Below are positions 47,401-59,180 of a DNA stretch of 64,000 nt, piece after piece (position 1 is the first letter of the stretch; each line of letters opens with the position of its first letter). The stretch spans positions 49,370,107 through 49,434,106 of the forward strand of contig OW121846.1 in the NCBI GenBank assembly GCA_933228895.1. The letters are read 5' to 3'. A model generated the notes under the pieces. It made no database searches and was not told the DNA's origin. It saw only the letters and a list, made by a program, of their open reading frames with translations. Both the position numbers and the translations under genes were made by a program. The DNA is from Platycnemis pennipes (taxonomy: Eukaryota; Arthropoda; Insecta; Odonata; Platycnemididae).

Positions 47401-48639
47401 GGGAGGTCATTTAATAGTGTGCATCGGAAAAATATTCATTAAATAACTAAAATGGGCAAAAAACAGCGTTCGAACTTAGTGTGCCGTGTTAAACTTTTTG
47501 GTATTGAAGTGGATTGTTAACGGACCAGTTGATGTTTGTTCAAGCTTGACTTCTTTTTGTAATGGTCGGTAGTTGAAAAAATGCTTCCACGGGGGATTGT
47601 TCCCTGCCATTTCATTAATCTATGTTGTTCAGAGGTGCACCCATAAACCTCTTTGCATCTTATGTCTCTTTCCAGTGCAGTTTATCATATTATAACTGGA
47701 CGCAGCACAGGAGGTAGTCCAAATGGCACACCGGAGTCCTTTTTTCCGCAAGCTCAACCGCAATCTTGTGGGCAATAAAATAAATATTGGTTTGGGTACT
47801 AAAATAGCTGGCTTTCACCAATCGCCACGCGAGAATATAAATTGTACGTGATAAATCAAAAGTAAAGATCGCCCGGCTGGAATGGGCTTTCACACCGCAG
47901 GACCGCATGTGGAAAGAGTGCGGACGGCTCTCACTTGAAACCGAAACTGCTCTTAAAATTCGCTCTTAAAAGCTGAGCCTGCGGAGAGACTGAAAGAGTA
48001 GTTGTGGCTGACGGATGAGCAGCGATCGAGCCACTCATGTTTCCATACTATTCATACTTTCTTCCATCAGAATTTTTTCTGACAATTGTCATTCATGGAA
48101 ACCAGGGGCATCTTTGTAAAGAGTCCGTAACCTAGCAGTATTAATGGAAATATTAATACGAAAAAATCTACCAGAGTGTAAATTTTTAACTAAACTCTCC
48201 CCACGCATAATATGCTTGATAACTCTTCTGAATTCTTAATACGAGAAGATCAAAACAGTACTCTAATTACCATGAAAAAGAATATGAGGATATTGAAAAT
48301 TATCTTTGTACTGGTGTAAGAGGAATTTGAGAACTGCGTTCCGCGTTCATTTAAGGTTTTGCTTTCACTGATTTTACGCAATTTGTTTCCATTGATTTAC
48401 ACAAAGGATGTAAATATGTCCTTCAAAAGACCTAGTTTTCTCGTGAAAAATAGCAAGATTTGCGTATATAGTATGATGTAATTTGATTAAAATAATTATG
48501 CCTGAATGTCGGTCACTCAAGTAAACATTTCGGGAATTTCACATTGATCATCAAACAAATGTAAATGATAAACGAAATTGCCAGGCTTAATTGCCAGGTT
48601 TGCTGACATAGCTTCAGTTCCATTTTAATTACCAACAAT
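47401..48639. other. no gene seen
   Basis: Unique-looking. A GC-richer patch at 47,840-48,030 has a TATA-like 'gagaatataaattg' before it, but no initiator or exon is evident. Confidence 0.35.
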
Positions 48640-48785
48640 AAATTTGTTTGGTCATTTGAGCAAAGCATTGGGAAATTTCTTAGAGGTCGTGAGTTCAAAC
48701 GCGGGAGTCACAGTGTGGGTACAAGATATTTCTGGGAAATTACGTAGGTTAAGGAATGGAACCCCCCGTTCTTTCCAATGTTTTC
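48640..48785 (+). mobile_element. SINE-B fragment
   Basis: 'gtcgtgagttcaaacgcggg' resembles the SINE-B B box. 'tatttctgggaaattacgta' followed by 'ggaatggaacccccc' matches the middle of the copies at 45.1 kb and 61.25 kb. Confidence 0.45.
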
Positions 48786-50254
48786 TTAGAATTTATTATG
48801 ATTTTAAGCGCAGAACATGCATATTTTTAGCCCTCAAAGTTCACCTGACCTGAATATTGAGCTCAATAAATGTAGTTGTTTGTCGAAAATACTCTGAATT
48901 TATCATTTCTCAGACTATCATTCTGAAAAGAATGAGGCCAAACATAATTGAAAATTATACGTACCAATAAGTTTCACCTAGCCAAAGTCGCTAAATTTCA
49001 ATTCATTATTATTGATTACAGTAAGTGGATGTTTTCAATTGTCGCGCCCAATGTGTTCTGAGGTAAATTTTACATTGAAACTATACTTTACCTCTTGTGT
49101 TCGCTACTTCCTCATGCGACACAATCATAAGTGGATAGTTTATGATAAATCATCGCCCATGAGGAAGGATTGGCCTCGCTTCCAGTATGTAAAAATAAGA
49201 TAAAAAACTAACCAATACATTTGAATAAAGGAAAAAATTCAAAAATACATTATTTGTTCGATACTGGTGATTTTCTGACAATATCCTACTGATATGGTTG
49301 CCTGTTGAGTGGTCACACTCCAGTTTACATCGAAAAACTGAGATAAAAATGTCATCGAGGCATTTTGTCTTCGAAAATCCGTGGTTCGAATCACGAAAAG
49401 CATTGTTTGGACAGTCACAACTCATAATACTAGTGATATCATTGTCCGCTGACCAGAAATCTGAGATAAGTCGCAGATGACCCATTAGAAGGATTCGGTG
49501 TCCCTAGGATAACTTTCACACCCCTATGGATGGGATGTGTTTCATCCCTATATATCGAATCAGTTTTTAAAATTGCTGCTAACGTATCGGCTGAGTAATT
49601 ACGTTGAATTATCCAGCGGATGGTGAAAAAAGGAGCATTTTCAAGTACCGAACACGACATTGTAAAACGAAATGGATGTGCGGCAAGCACGATTTCACAA
49701 CAGGTTAAGCGCTCTAATCCAAATTTTTTATTTTCAAGATTGATATCCGGAATTTTTTCGAGAGATTGCCACTTATCTCATGAATTGATGCATAAAATTA
49801 TTTTATGCCGTAAAAATTATTGAAATGATTTAGGTCTAGCTAGGACACGCAAGAGTAATTATAACGAAGATTAATGAGTTGCTTCTGAATAGCCAATAAA
49901 ATATATTGAATCAAATATTAGTCCTTTTCAAATATATAGTTTCAAAAATGGAAAGAGCATATTTTCAATTTATTTGTAAGTGGAATCCAACATTTTTTAT
50001 TTAGAAGAAAACGGGAATTTTAACGAAATGCTTTGCTGTTATAGTGAGAGTTGCTAGCTCCAATCCAAAAAACACATCGAGTGGCGAATGGATTTATATT
50101 CTGAGGATGTTAAGCAAAATACAAGATTGGGTTTGAATCATGGCCGATTTCATACTTGACATACATATGTTATTCGCGGAAGTTATTACACCATAGTAGT
50201 AACTCTTTAGGAAAAATGATTAAAGAAAATTTTGGACTATATCGTGATTATTTG
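48786..50254. other. no gene seen
   Basis: AT-rich with open frames up to 111 codons (minus, 49,150-49,485) lacking motifs. A tRNA-like B box 'cgtggttcgaatcacg' at about 49,380-49,396 may be a worn SINE head. Confidence 0.35.
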
Positions 50255-50455
50255 TGGGAGGCAACGGACAAGTGAGGATGAGTGCGTTATTTAGGATAGG
50301 TTTATAATTTGATAAAAAAAGAGCTTTTCAGGGAACGGAGGAAGGAATGAGAGAAACCTGTCGTCGGATTTCGACCACTTTTAACTAAGGGGACTAGGGG
50401 CTAAACGTCCCATTCCACGTGCGGAATACTGCACCCGAAGTAGTACTTTGAAAAG
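50255..50455 (-). mobile_element. SINE-A copy, minus strand, head missing
   Basis: 'ggaacggaggaaggaatgag', 'aaacctgtcgtcggatttcg' and 'ctaaacgtcccattccacgt' are the tail and centre complements. Confidence 0.7.
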
Positions 50456-50844
50456 GTTTGGCCAAAAAAGAACAATATATAGTTTAATGAGGAAATTTTA
50501 ATCTACTATGAAGTTGTTCCCTTTGGATTACAGTACGTTTATATAACTTGCTACAAAGTGATTTAATGCGTGTAACATTTATTGCTGATGTTGCTATGCT
50601 TGGGGTGTATTTGGACCCGAGACACTTGAATTAGTTTACCACGTTTAGAACGTGAAAAAGTGAAGACGGCAGTACTAGAACTCTCTCTTACTTCCTTACA
50701 GGCTCTTATTTCCTCATTATATGTATGGCAACGTTGACATTTGAACAATGATAAGAGAAGGTCATTTTGGGAGAATTGAGCAAGCTCACATTAAATGCAT
50801 AAGTATAAAGCAGAAAACCCTACCCATATATACTCGGCTGTCGT

Positions 50845-51152
50845 AATTGTTATAAGAGGAGACAGTCACGGCTGAGATCGTTAGCCCCATTGAGGATCGC
50901 AGGGTATTTGGATAAAGAAGGTAAAGTTTTTATTGAGAGGGAAGGAAAAGTGGAAAGAAACCCGGCGTCGGAATTAGCCAACTTATCGAAAGGCGCCAAT
51001 AGGTCTACCGTCTCATCCGTCGGACGGCGTACTGAACTCGTTGTGATCTCCACACAGCCATCGAGTGTGGAACCGGGGTTTGATTGAAAAATCTGCCACT
51101 GCCGGGACTAGACCCCGGGAAAGTCAGTAGTCTAGCCACCAAACCAATTGTT
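50845..51152 (-). mobile_element. SINE-A copy, minus strand, near full length
   Basis: 'gaaacccggcgtcggaatta', 'cgaaaggcgccaataggtct', 'catccgtcggacggcgtact' and the head complement 'ctgccactgccgggactaga', ending in 'agccaccaaaccaatt'. Confidence 0.88.
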
Positions 51153-51527
51153 TTGAAGTTAAGGTGACTAACTCTCTACGACACCGCCGAGTGGCTAAAG
51201 TATGACTGAGTCATCAATTAGGACAAAAATGATACATATTTCAGTAATCCCAGTTTTCATTAAAGATAAAGTACGGAAAAAGTGACGGAAAACTTGCAAG
51301 AAAAACTATCCTCATGCCATCCACTAAATTTGAGACAGTTACAGATTTAATCGTGGCTTACGTCCATGCACACAGCCGTTGATTTATCCGCCGTTGATTA
51401 ATATCCATGGGAAGATCAACTTTCAGCGACTAAGTCTAGTTGCGCATATATTAATTGAGATGTAGATGACACTAACCATTTAGCTGTAATTTTCTCTATT
51501 ATCTTAAATTTTCCATGTAGTAGCCTA

Positions 51528-51570
51528 GTTGCATGCCAGCAGTGCATGTTTGGTGATCTTCACCCCCTAC
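51528..51570 (+). mobile_element. CR1/L2-like LINE tail, cut short
   Basis: 'gttgcatgccagcagtgcat' and 'ggtgatcttcaccccct' match the sequence before and inside the tail at 55,135-55,180. It stops within 'cacccc' where SINE-A begins. Confidence 0.65.
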
Positions 51571-51745
51571 CCCTACTTGAGTATTCTTGTTGAGCACTTC
51601 AAGTTCAATACTCCGCCCGTTAGGTGGGTCGTTAAGTCACGGTGGTTATCCCTCCAACTTTCCTACGTTCCATGAAGAATCGAAACCTCTACCCTTTTAC
51701 CAGCTATCGCAAAATGTCGCGAACGGTACCAGCTGTTGAGTTATT
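51568..51745 (+). mobile_element. SINE-A copy, 5'-truncated, fused to LINE tail
   Basis: It starts exactly at 'cccctacttgag', lacking the tRNA-like head. 'aagttcaatactccgcccgt', 'taggtgggtcgttaagtcac' and 'cgcaaaatgtcgc'-like tail words follow. Confidence 0.75.
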
Positions 51746-52572
51746 TTGAACGCTCAGCAAGGGATATATATCCCGAATAAATTTATTCAAGAATAGCCTC
51801 ATGGTAATGTAGATAAAGCATTTTTAGCACTTAAACGAGTTGTTAAACCGGTTTTAATAATCTCTATTCGACAAATTTACACTTTCTTACGTTTCATCCA
51901 CTTTTCCTGATCACTACCGGATATTTTCTCCCTCCCACTTGCATATCAACACTTGTCTTCCAATCTACCTCGCTATTTAAAAAGTTTTTATCTTCAAAGT
52001 ATCTCCAAAGCTTCTTATCTTCGCTCATTGACTTTCCTCAAAGACCCACGAACTGATTCTATCCAAGGAAGCCCAGTGAGTAATTTCAAGCGTTGGGTAT
52101 CCTCTGAGAAGAACCCCGAGAAGTTTTAAGCGTGCTGATGGCGCTAAGGAAACTTGGAAGAAACATTTTGAGGTAGAAACGGGAGGGAGGGATTTATGAC
52201 GAGGAAAAGCGAAGAAATGATAATCGGATGAGATCGAGTCGGATAAAAAGTTTGAAAAGGGCCTTTTGGCTGCCTACGGAAGGAAAAATATGAATATTTG
52301 GTGATGTACTACTTAACGTTGCTTTCGTTGTAGTTTTCAGGGCGAACGATGGGCTGAGGTCATTCGTGGCATTGGGGATAGGTGGGAATTTAAGATGAGA
52401 TAGGAACTATGGAAACGGAGGAGGAGATTACATTATTTTGTAGACTTAATATTTAGAGTTATCTATTAGTTGCTTGTTCTTAGAACATGTCCGGACTAGT
52501 TTCTCAGCATTTCACAACAATTGAGAAGTTTTAAGTTCAAAATTAATAATTTTTGTTCAAAATGAATAAATA
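51746..52572. other. no gene seen
   Basis: AT-rich; no motif or repeat block recognised. Confidence 0.4.
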
Positions 52573-52637
52573 GTGATGATTCACCTCCTGCCGCACACCC
52601 TTGCGGTGGTTTGCATGGTATTGTGCGAGTGCAGATA
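52573..52637 (+). mobile_element. CR1/L2-like LINE 3' tail fragment
   Basis: 'gtgatgattcacctcctgcc', 'gcacacccttgcggtggttt' and 'gcatggtattgtgcgagtgc' match the LINE tails at 40,515 and 55,161. Confidence 0.75.
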
Positions 52638-52692
52638 AAGGAATAAGGAAATAACCCCCGACTTCAGGCTACTTTAAAAGATAAAATCTTTG

Positions 52693-52860
52693 TGCTAGAC
52701 GACTTAACATCCCATCCGACTGACTGATTTTGAAGAGCTCTCCACTGGGCACTCGAGTTAGCACAAGCTTATTTTTGAAAATTCTCATCTACCAGCATTC
52801 GGGCCCGGAATCCAGGGGTATAAAACCAGTGGCTTAATCTCCACATAAGCCCGGTTCTCA
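52693..52860 (-). mobile_element. SINE-A copy, minus strand, tail missing
   Basis: 'gacttaacatcccatccgac', 'gagctctccactgggcactc' and the head complement 'catctaccagcattcgggcc' are seen. Confidence 0.7.
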
Positions 52861-53877
52861 AAAGCAATTCAGAGCGGGCCTACGGTACGGTATGAAATAC
52901 AGTGTATAGATGCCTACAACTGTGGTCTACAAATGTACAAAGGTACATTTAGGTATACGGGCCTGGCAATCATATGCATTCGGCAGAATGAGCCAATTAT
53001 GACTAGATATCCTTTTTCGTTTGTACTTAGGTGTGTAGTATAAACTGTTTTCTTCTTTTTCTAATATTCATAGTGTTTGGTTTTAAAATATTCTACTATT
53101 TAATCCATTAAAGAGTCGACCGTGGTAGCCAAGTCAGTGATACGTTCGCTGACTACCATTAGGTCATAATCCCAAAAGTCCAATCGAGTACGGTTGATTT
53201 GCTTGATTTAATGTTTAGAGCTCAGGCAAGACGGTGGAATAGATGTTAATGCCGAAGTTAATTTATACTAGTGTATTATAAGTTTCAACATTTTTGGACC
53301 ATTTCACCTTCAACAAAAAATTCAAAAACTATTGTCTCCAGTTTAGAATAAATTTGCTTTGACTCGCAATACAGCCAGGAATTTGACTTTGAATTGTACA
53401 ATATCACCTACATGGCATCTACAAATATTTTGCTGTCATCAAATTTCCGACTTTAAATTTTTTGACGAATAATAACGCGATAGACTTTCTTTGAGAGTAA
53501 ACTCGATAATTTTTCACCCAAAGGTTACTTCCGTTGGATTTGCAAGTGAAATCAGTGGCAATTATCCTTAAAGCATCATAATTCAATTAATGGTGAGCGT
53601 TTGGCAGGAACAAATAAATCCAGTTTTATCAAGCACGAAACAATTGCAACATCTCCAATCTCTTGTTTAATACTATGAAAAGAATGATACTGAAATCACG
53701 TATTCCACATTTGTTCTTTTACGCTCGCCAACGCTCAGGAAAAATAGCATAAAAAGGGAAACTTGGTTGAAGAAAGGAATAAAAATAGCAGATTCATTGG
53801 TTATTAACACTATTAAGGATATGTGGTTATTCGGGAAGTGCGAGAAACCACTAGAGAGCTAAGAAAGAGCGGATGAG
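52861..53877. other. no gene seen
   Basis: AT-rich. A tRNA-like stretch at about 53,115-53,190 ('cgtggtagccaagtcagtga') may be a SINE head from an unplaced family; no second copy seen. Confidence 0.35.
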
Positions 53878-54168
53878 TATCAGGTATACGTAGTGGCTAG
53901 AGTATTGGCTTCCCATCTCGGAAACAAGGGTTTGAACCCGGTCAGTGACTAAGATTTTTCAGAGCTGCTCCAATACCACTTTTGTGAATCAGTGAGTGTA
54001 CCTCCAGTTCAGTATTCCAACCCTCGGATGGGACAATAAAACTTGTTTTCCTCCAACCTTCCTCCGCTCCAGTATAAGTTTCTCCCTCCACCTAATTAAC
54101 CATCTACCCTAAAAGCCGCATATGACCGTAGCTGTTGGTCACCTCCCCCAAATAGCTGTTAATACTAT
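53878..54168 (+). mobile_element. SINE-A copy
   Basis: 'gtggctagagtattggcttc', 'gggtttgaacccggtcagtg', 'ccaaccctcggatgggacaa' and the tail 'gaccgtagctgttggtcacc' are all present. Confidence 0.85.
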
Positions 54169-54177
54169 GCAGTGTGG

Positions 54178-54358
54178 ATAAAAACTTGACGCCGGCATAA
54201 GCCTACTCTTAACGAAAGGCGACAAGTGGACCACTGTTATACTTTCAGGCCAAAAGATGAATTATTACGCTCAAATTATTCACGATACTGCACCACGAAC
54301 CCGGGCCCTCGGGTCGGGAGGAGGGCAATCCAACCGCCAAGCCTAACCGATCCCCGGG
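54178..54358 (-). mobile_element. SINE-A copy, minus strand, tail missing
   Basis: 'cttaacgaaaggcgacaagt', a worn centre, and the head complement 'cacgaacccgggccctcggg' ending in 'caagcctaaccgatccc'. It starts 10 bp after the plus-strand copy, making an inverted pair. Confidence 0.7.
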
Positions 54359-54869
54359 AAAACGGCTTGAGAGGGGATTTTGAAGAGAGGGTGTTATGAA
54401 GAGAGGAAAAAACGCAAGGGGAGAGGGGGGTAGAAGATTGTCAGACAGGGGAGCAGGACAGTAGGGGGAGTGACAGAGGAGCAAAAAGGAGAAAGTTAGC
54501 GTGGACGAGGGAGGCAGTTTTGACCGAAGATTTGGCAGAGGTAAACACGTCACGTTGGATCCCCTCGTCCAAACCGTCCCTTTATTTCAGGATATTGACG
54601 CTGGCGTTTTGTTTCTTACAAAATGGTCCTCACGTAATAAAGGCCGAGTAGTCTTTCATGAAAATGCGCATGGCCACACCACAAAGGTCCAAAGGGTAAA
54701 ATGACGGCATTGTGCACGCTAAAAACTGATTGAACAGTTATTTACTATAGTATGACCATAAAAATCCCCAATACTATGTGGAGAAAAGAAATATTTAACC
54801 TCGAGGCAATAAAATGTCTTGTTAATTAATAACAAAAAATGTTAATTAATTCTAAGGACGCAATAGGAT

Positions 54870-55229
54870 AGCTTTACTGAAGATGTTAGGCACATATTGA
54901 AAACACCAGCGTATTATGCTAGATTCGACCAGATAAATAAGATTAGAGAGATAGATTGTCGTACAGATAGATTCAAAATGGCATTTTTCCCCCGTACTAT
55001 AAGAGAACAGAATAGGCAGCATAGGAAAGGGATAGGTAGGGGAAATATTTTAGAGTATTCTGTAGTGCATGATGCATGTATTAACCCCTCAAATACTATA
55101 GATACTAACAATCTAGTTGCATGAGACCCTTTAGTTGCTTGCTTGCATGCTAGTAGTGAATGCTTGGTGACCTTCACCCCCTGCCACACACCCTCGCGGT
55201 GGCTTGCAGGGTATCGTGTAGATGTAGAA
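54870..55229 (+). mobile_element. CR1/L2-like LINE 3' fragment, second copy
   Basis: Reading from 54,897, KTPAYYARFD and KIREIDCRTDRFKMAFFPRT match the end of the LINE inside piggyBac. The tail at 55,161-55,228 ('ccctgccacacaccctcgcg', 'gtggcttgcagggtatcgtg') is shared. The copy is strongly 5'-truncated and is followed directly by a Penelope-like fragment. Confidence 0.85.
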
Positions 55230-55650
55230 TAGATCCCATCTTAAGGAGTGGAGTCTATAAATTGGAATGCCAGGGTTGCCACGGTTTTTATATCGGACAA
55301 ACCGGACGCAGCGTAGCAGTGAGATCCAAAGAACATAAGGCGTGTTTCCACAACAAGGATCCATCATCGGCTTTTCGCTTCAATTTCCCTAATCCCCTTC
55401 CCCCCCGCACCCCTCCCTATCCTTCCCTCCCATCTCCCCCCCCCCCGGTCAAGATCTGTATATATACTGGTTGTGTTCTGTCCGAATGCATTGTACGTGA
55501 TGATGGCGTAACTGCCGAAACCGGTCTACAATCCTTAATAAAAGTGTGGAAGTCACTAAGACATTTTATTGCCGCAATGGTATCCTTCCACAAAATTGGA
55601 GCTTCGTCTTTCGAATTTATATTTAACCTTCTTTCATCATGGAAATAAAA
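55230..55650 (+). mobile_element. Penelope-like element 3' fragment with GIY-YIG endonuclease
   Basis: The open frame here reads SGVYKLECQGCHGFYIGQTG followed by RSVAVRSKEHKACF. This is the GVYKI.C..C...YIGQTGRSl..R..EH pattern of the GIY-YIG endonuclease at the C-terminus of Penelope-like retroelements. After a C/T-rich stretch with an 11-C run (55,436-55,446) come 'gatgatggcgtaactgccga' and 'aaccggtctaca', then 'ttaataaaagtgtgg', which look like a Penelope 3' end. The reverse transcriptase is missing. The 162-codon frame starting at 55,160 begins inside the LINE tail, so its first 23 or so residues are not Penelope. Confidence 0.8.
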
Positions 55651-56477
55651 TAAAAAATAGGATTCCGAAAAATTTATGTTGAGTCTGTACGAGAATGATA
55701 TATTTCTGCATTACATTTGTAGCACTTTGAATTTATAGCTAGAGGATTCTAGTTTACGCAAATATTTCTAAGATGGATCGGTTAGCTCACGTATTTAATC
55801 TACAGCACTAGCGCCATTCTCTTAATTTTCGACGTTTTTTGATGCTATCAAAAAAACCCTCCAAGGGGAGCTATATCTTCCAGCAGTATCTAACCACGGA
55901 ATATTCACTATGGCGCGCACCCAACAATCAAATTGTGTCCTTCACGTATGTACGAGAAACCTTTCTACCATATTTCTCACCCCGTCTTACCTTATCACAG
56001 CAGAGAGAGAGAGAGATAGTCAACGAGTACTCACAGCACCGGAGATGTTGATCTCCTTCTCAAATTGCGGAGAGACAATTTTTATTGGTGATATCTCTTA
56101 TATTGGTGAAATCTTCCCATATTTCATTCAATCGTTTTACTCGAATAGATTCAATGGCATTTACTCGGGTTTCTTCTCAATAGATTAGTTCAACCAATTG
56201 CAGAAATTCAATTGGAATAGAGAACGTAATCATTTCTTTAAGTAAGCAGAGAAAGTTCAAATTTGATGGAATTGTCAACGGAACGCATAGGCAAGCGAGC
56301 CGTGACATTTTCTTAGAGATTCATAGAGTGATAGTAGTGGGTGAGTGTAGAGTGATTTTAGCAATTGATCCTTTTATATTGAATTTCCTTCCGTCCTGTA
56401 CACAGAGTGTTGACGATTTTATCGTATGATTTGTCTCATTTAGTCATCAAAATACAGCAGACATTAGTTTTGGGGAA
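55651..56477. other. no gene seen
   Basis: AT-rich. An (ag)n run lies at 56,002-56,016. Overlapping open frames of 70 and 92 codons have no motifs. Confidence 0.35.
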
Positions 56478-56700
56478 GGGCAACGATAGCTAAGGTCATT
56501 TACATTATTTGGGATCGGTGAGTAAGTGGTTTGCTGTAGGAGTTTTTTTTTAGGTTAGAGAGCAACGGTAGAGATAAACCTAGCATTTGCATTAGGCTGC
56601 TCTCAACGAAGGGCGGAAATGGTGTCTTGGTTTAACGACCCATCCGATGGACGTAGTGCTGAACTCAAAGTGTTCTTCCCGGAGTATAGTCTTCCTAGAA
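56478..56700 (-). mobile_element. SINE-A copy, minus strand, head missing
   Basis: 'ggcaacgatagctaaggtca', 'tctcaacgaagggcggaaat' and 'acgacccatccgatggacgt' are the tail and centre complements. A short duplication of 'agtcttcctag.ataaatat' follows at 56,687-56,733. Confidence 0.75.
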
Positions 56701-56733
56701 TAAATATATCACAGAGTCTTCCTAGTATAAATA

Positions 56734-58285
56734 TTAGGCATAAGAATGGGGGATTGGTCTTCACTCCATAGAACCTCCCTCCCTCAATGATGTCGGATTT
56801 ACTAATCTATTCCATTTTCATTTGTGGGATTCCGCCCACCGAGTCGATATCCTGAATCCTCCCATCCTTTCCTCACACTTCCCTAACGCACAGCCTCTAA
56901 AAAACCGTTACATAGACATTATAATGTAGTGTACCGGAAGATGGTCTTAATGTGGAAGCGAAACCAGTAGTGATTACTACGGGTGTGTGATTTTAGCAAT
57001 TTATCCTTTAGGCAGCGGAGATGGTGACCTCTCCAAAAGGAAGGTCGGGTATATAAGGTAATGAGCAATCTGAAGAAAGTATTGCCTTAGGTAAACGTAA
57101 AGCATTAAGTCTCACTTACTCCCTTCAGCTTTATTTATGAAACATTTTATCCGTGAATAGTGTGAAAAATAGATATTAAAATCGCTTCTGTCGCAACTAT
57201 GGTTCTCAAACAACGTAATCCTCTTTCTGAAATAGGACGACAGCGCATTAAGAAATGTTTTTGGTCTTCAAATTTATTGGCGGGTCACCTTTTATTATTT
57301 TCAATCAATTAGGTAGCCTTTGGCCAATTTATTACCCACAGTACTTGGTTAATTACTAAGTTACTCTTTTGCATTAATTTTCCTCTTTTACAATTAGCTT
57401 CTATTTAACGATAGCAAAAACTGGACTATTCACCGCTCACGGTTGAAATAATTGGTCGTATTAAACGTTGAAAATCATTAAGTTTCTTTCTCAGAATATG
57501 TCATCTAAAAAAATATTGTCTCAATAATATTATAAAAAAAGTGTTTTGATAATCTGAGTGTGGTGAATTTGCCCAATGTAAATTGACGGTCATGATAAAT
57601 ATGAGGGAAATCCGTGCGTCGATAATTACTCTTTAAAGCGAATTAAGTCCCTCCGACATATTATCATGCAAATCAGATGCATTCAAATTCATAAGGAACT
57701 ATGAAGTAAGCCACATATTGCCTACAAATATGACTAGCTCATTGAAAGGGCAAAGAAATTGAAATGAGCGAAACTTTAACCATTTCCAGAAAATTATTCA
57801 ACTTTACACGCATATGTTTCCACGTGCCAGCTTCACCTTTCTAGTTTATGACCCCTCAGATCTGGTTTTGTAACTTTTGATAGATAGATATAGGAGGTAG
57901 CCTTGCATATTATGGCTTAGAAATGACATTTGTCCGTTTTATTTAATGATGCAAGGGCTTTTACGAAAATGTTAAATCTCGATACTCTCACATTTACTCA
58001 TAAATGTGGAGCCGAGCAAAGCATTTACACTGGATGAAAATTTGATTGAAAAGATGAAAAAGTTCGATTACGATGACGGTCAAAAATTTATTGACTGCCA
58101 CATACATCAGTTAGCGATAACACAAATGTTCGTAGCCTTGAAGGACAACTACCGCGGTCATTACAAAGAATTATCTCTTATTTTTTAGTCACTATGCATT
58201 ATCTCCAGTTTCGACTGGTTGACTGGTTAATTGCTGGGGGTATATTAATTAGCGTACCAAAAAATTTATCATATGGGCATATAAT
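56734..58285. other. no confirmed gene
   Basis: AT-rich. A 60-codon plus-strand frame at 58,006-58,188 has protein-like composition (charged N-terminus, KFIDCHIHQLAITQMFVALK) but no family I recognise. Confidence 0.3.
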
Positions 58286-58577
58286 ATGGGGTCATGTTGG
58301 CCTAGTGGGTAGAGCGCTGAGCTGCTGACTGGAGGGTCCCGGGTTCAAATCCCAAATTCAAATCAAGCCTTTCTGGACACCTCCATCTAAAATCCTCGCG
58401 ATTCGATTTTCTGCGTATCAGAACTTTGTAGGAAATCCCAGGTGGTCCAGGGAAAGGAACTGGCCCCCCTACCCTGAATGTGCGAATTTTACACGCCATT
58501 GGCTTAGTACTGGGTGAGCTTTACTCTCACCTATCAAAACCAACCTTTGGATTGAATCACTGAGTGAGTGAGTGAAT
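58286..58577 (+). mobile_element. SINE-B copy, full length
   Basis: 'tgttggcctagtgggtagag' and 'ggtcccgggttcaaatccca' form the head. 'ccagggaaaggaactggccc', 'gaattttacacgccattggc' and 'aaaccaacctttggattgaa' follow. It ends in a (gagt)n run, perhaps the tail repeat. Confidence 0.85.
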
Positions 58578-58984
58578 ATTTATCACTCCTTACGAGAAAT
58601 GTATTATATCTTATCGTTCCCATTATTATTGTCAGGTAACATAAAGGCAAGCGAACGCAAGATGAGTGACCATAGATGTGTGTTAATTAATATAACAGCT
58701 ATTCTAAGCAATGCACTCATTAAATATGTTTATTGTTTCTAACCCACTCATTCTTATCAGACGAATGAAGTAAAGAAATACTTCACATATTTTTACCGCA
58801 GGAAGTAATGAAGGTGAGATAAATGCAGGGGAAGATAGATCAAGTGAATGATAGATAGGAAGACGAAAAAAATAGCCATCTGGTGACCTCAACTTAGTAG
58901 TGATTATATCTTATCACTGACATATTTGGTCAATTTGATTTAAAAGAGAGAATTTTGGAAAAGCTGGAAAATTTGTAAGGGAGC

Positions 58985-59180
58985 GTAGCATTGGCATACT
59001 AATGGCGACGATCGATCCGTTGTGCTTACGTCCCATCCGACGGATGGAGTACTGAACTCTTTTAATAATATTCAGTGACGGACTAGTCTCACACGTAAAA
59101 TACCTGTCTCTTCCGGGATTTAGACCCGGACCCTCTGAATAGGAACCCAGTACTCTAGCCTACACACACCCAAATCCCCA
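58985..59180 (-). mobile_element. SINE-A copy, minus strand, tail missing
   Basis: 'tacgtcccatccgacggatg', 'gagtactgaactcttttaat' and the head complement 'tcttccgggatttagacccg', then 'ccagtactctagcctacaca'. Confidence 0.8.
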
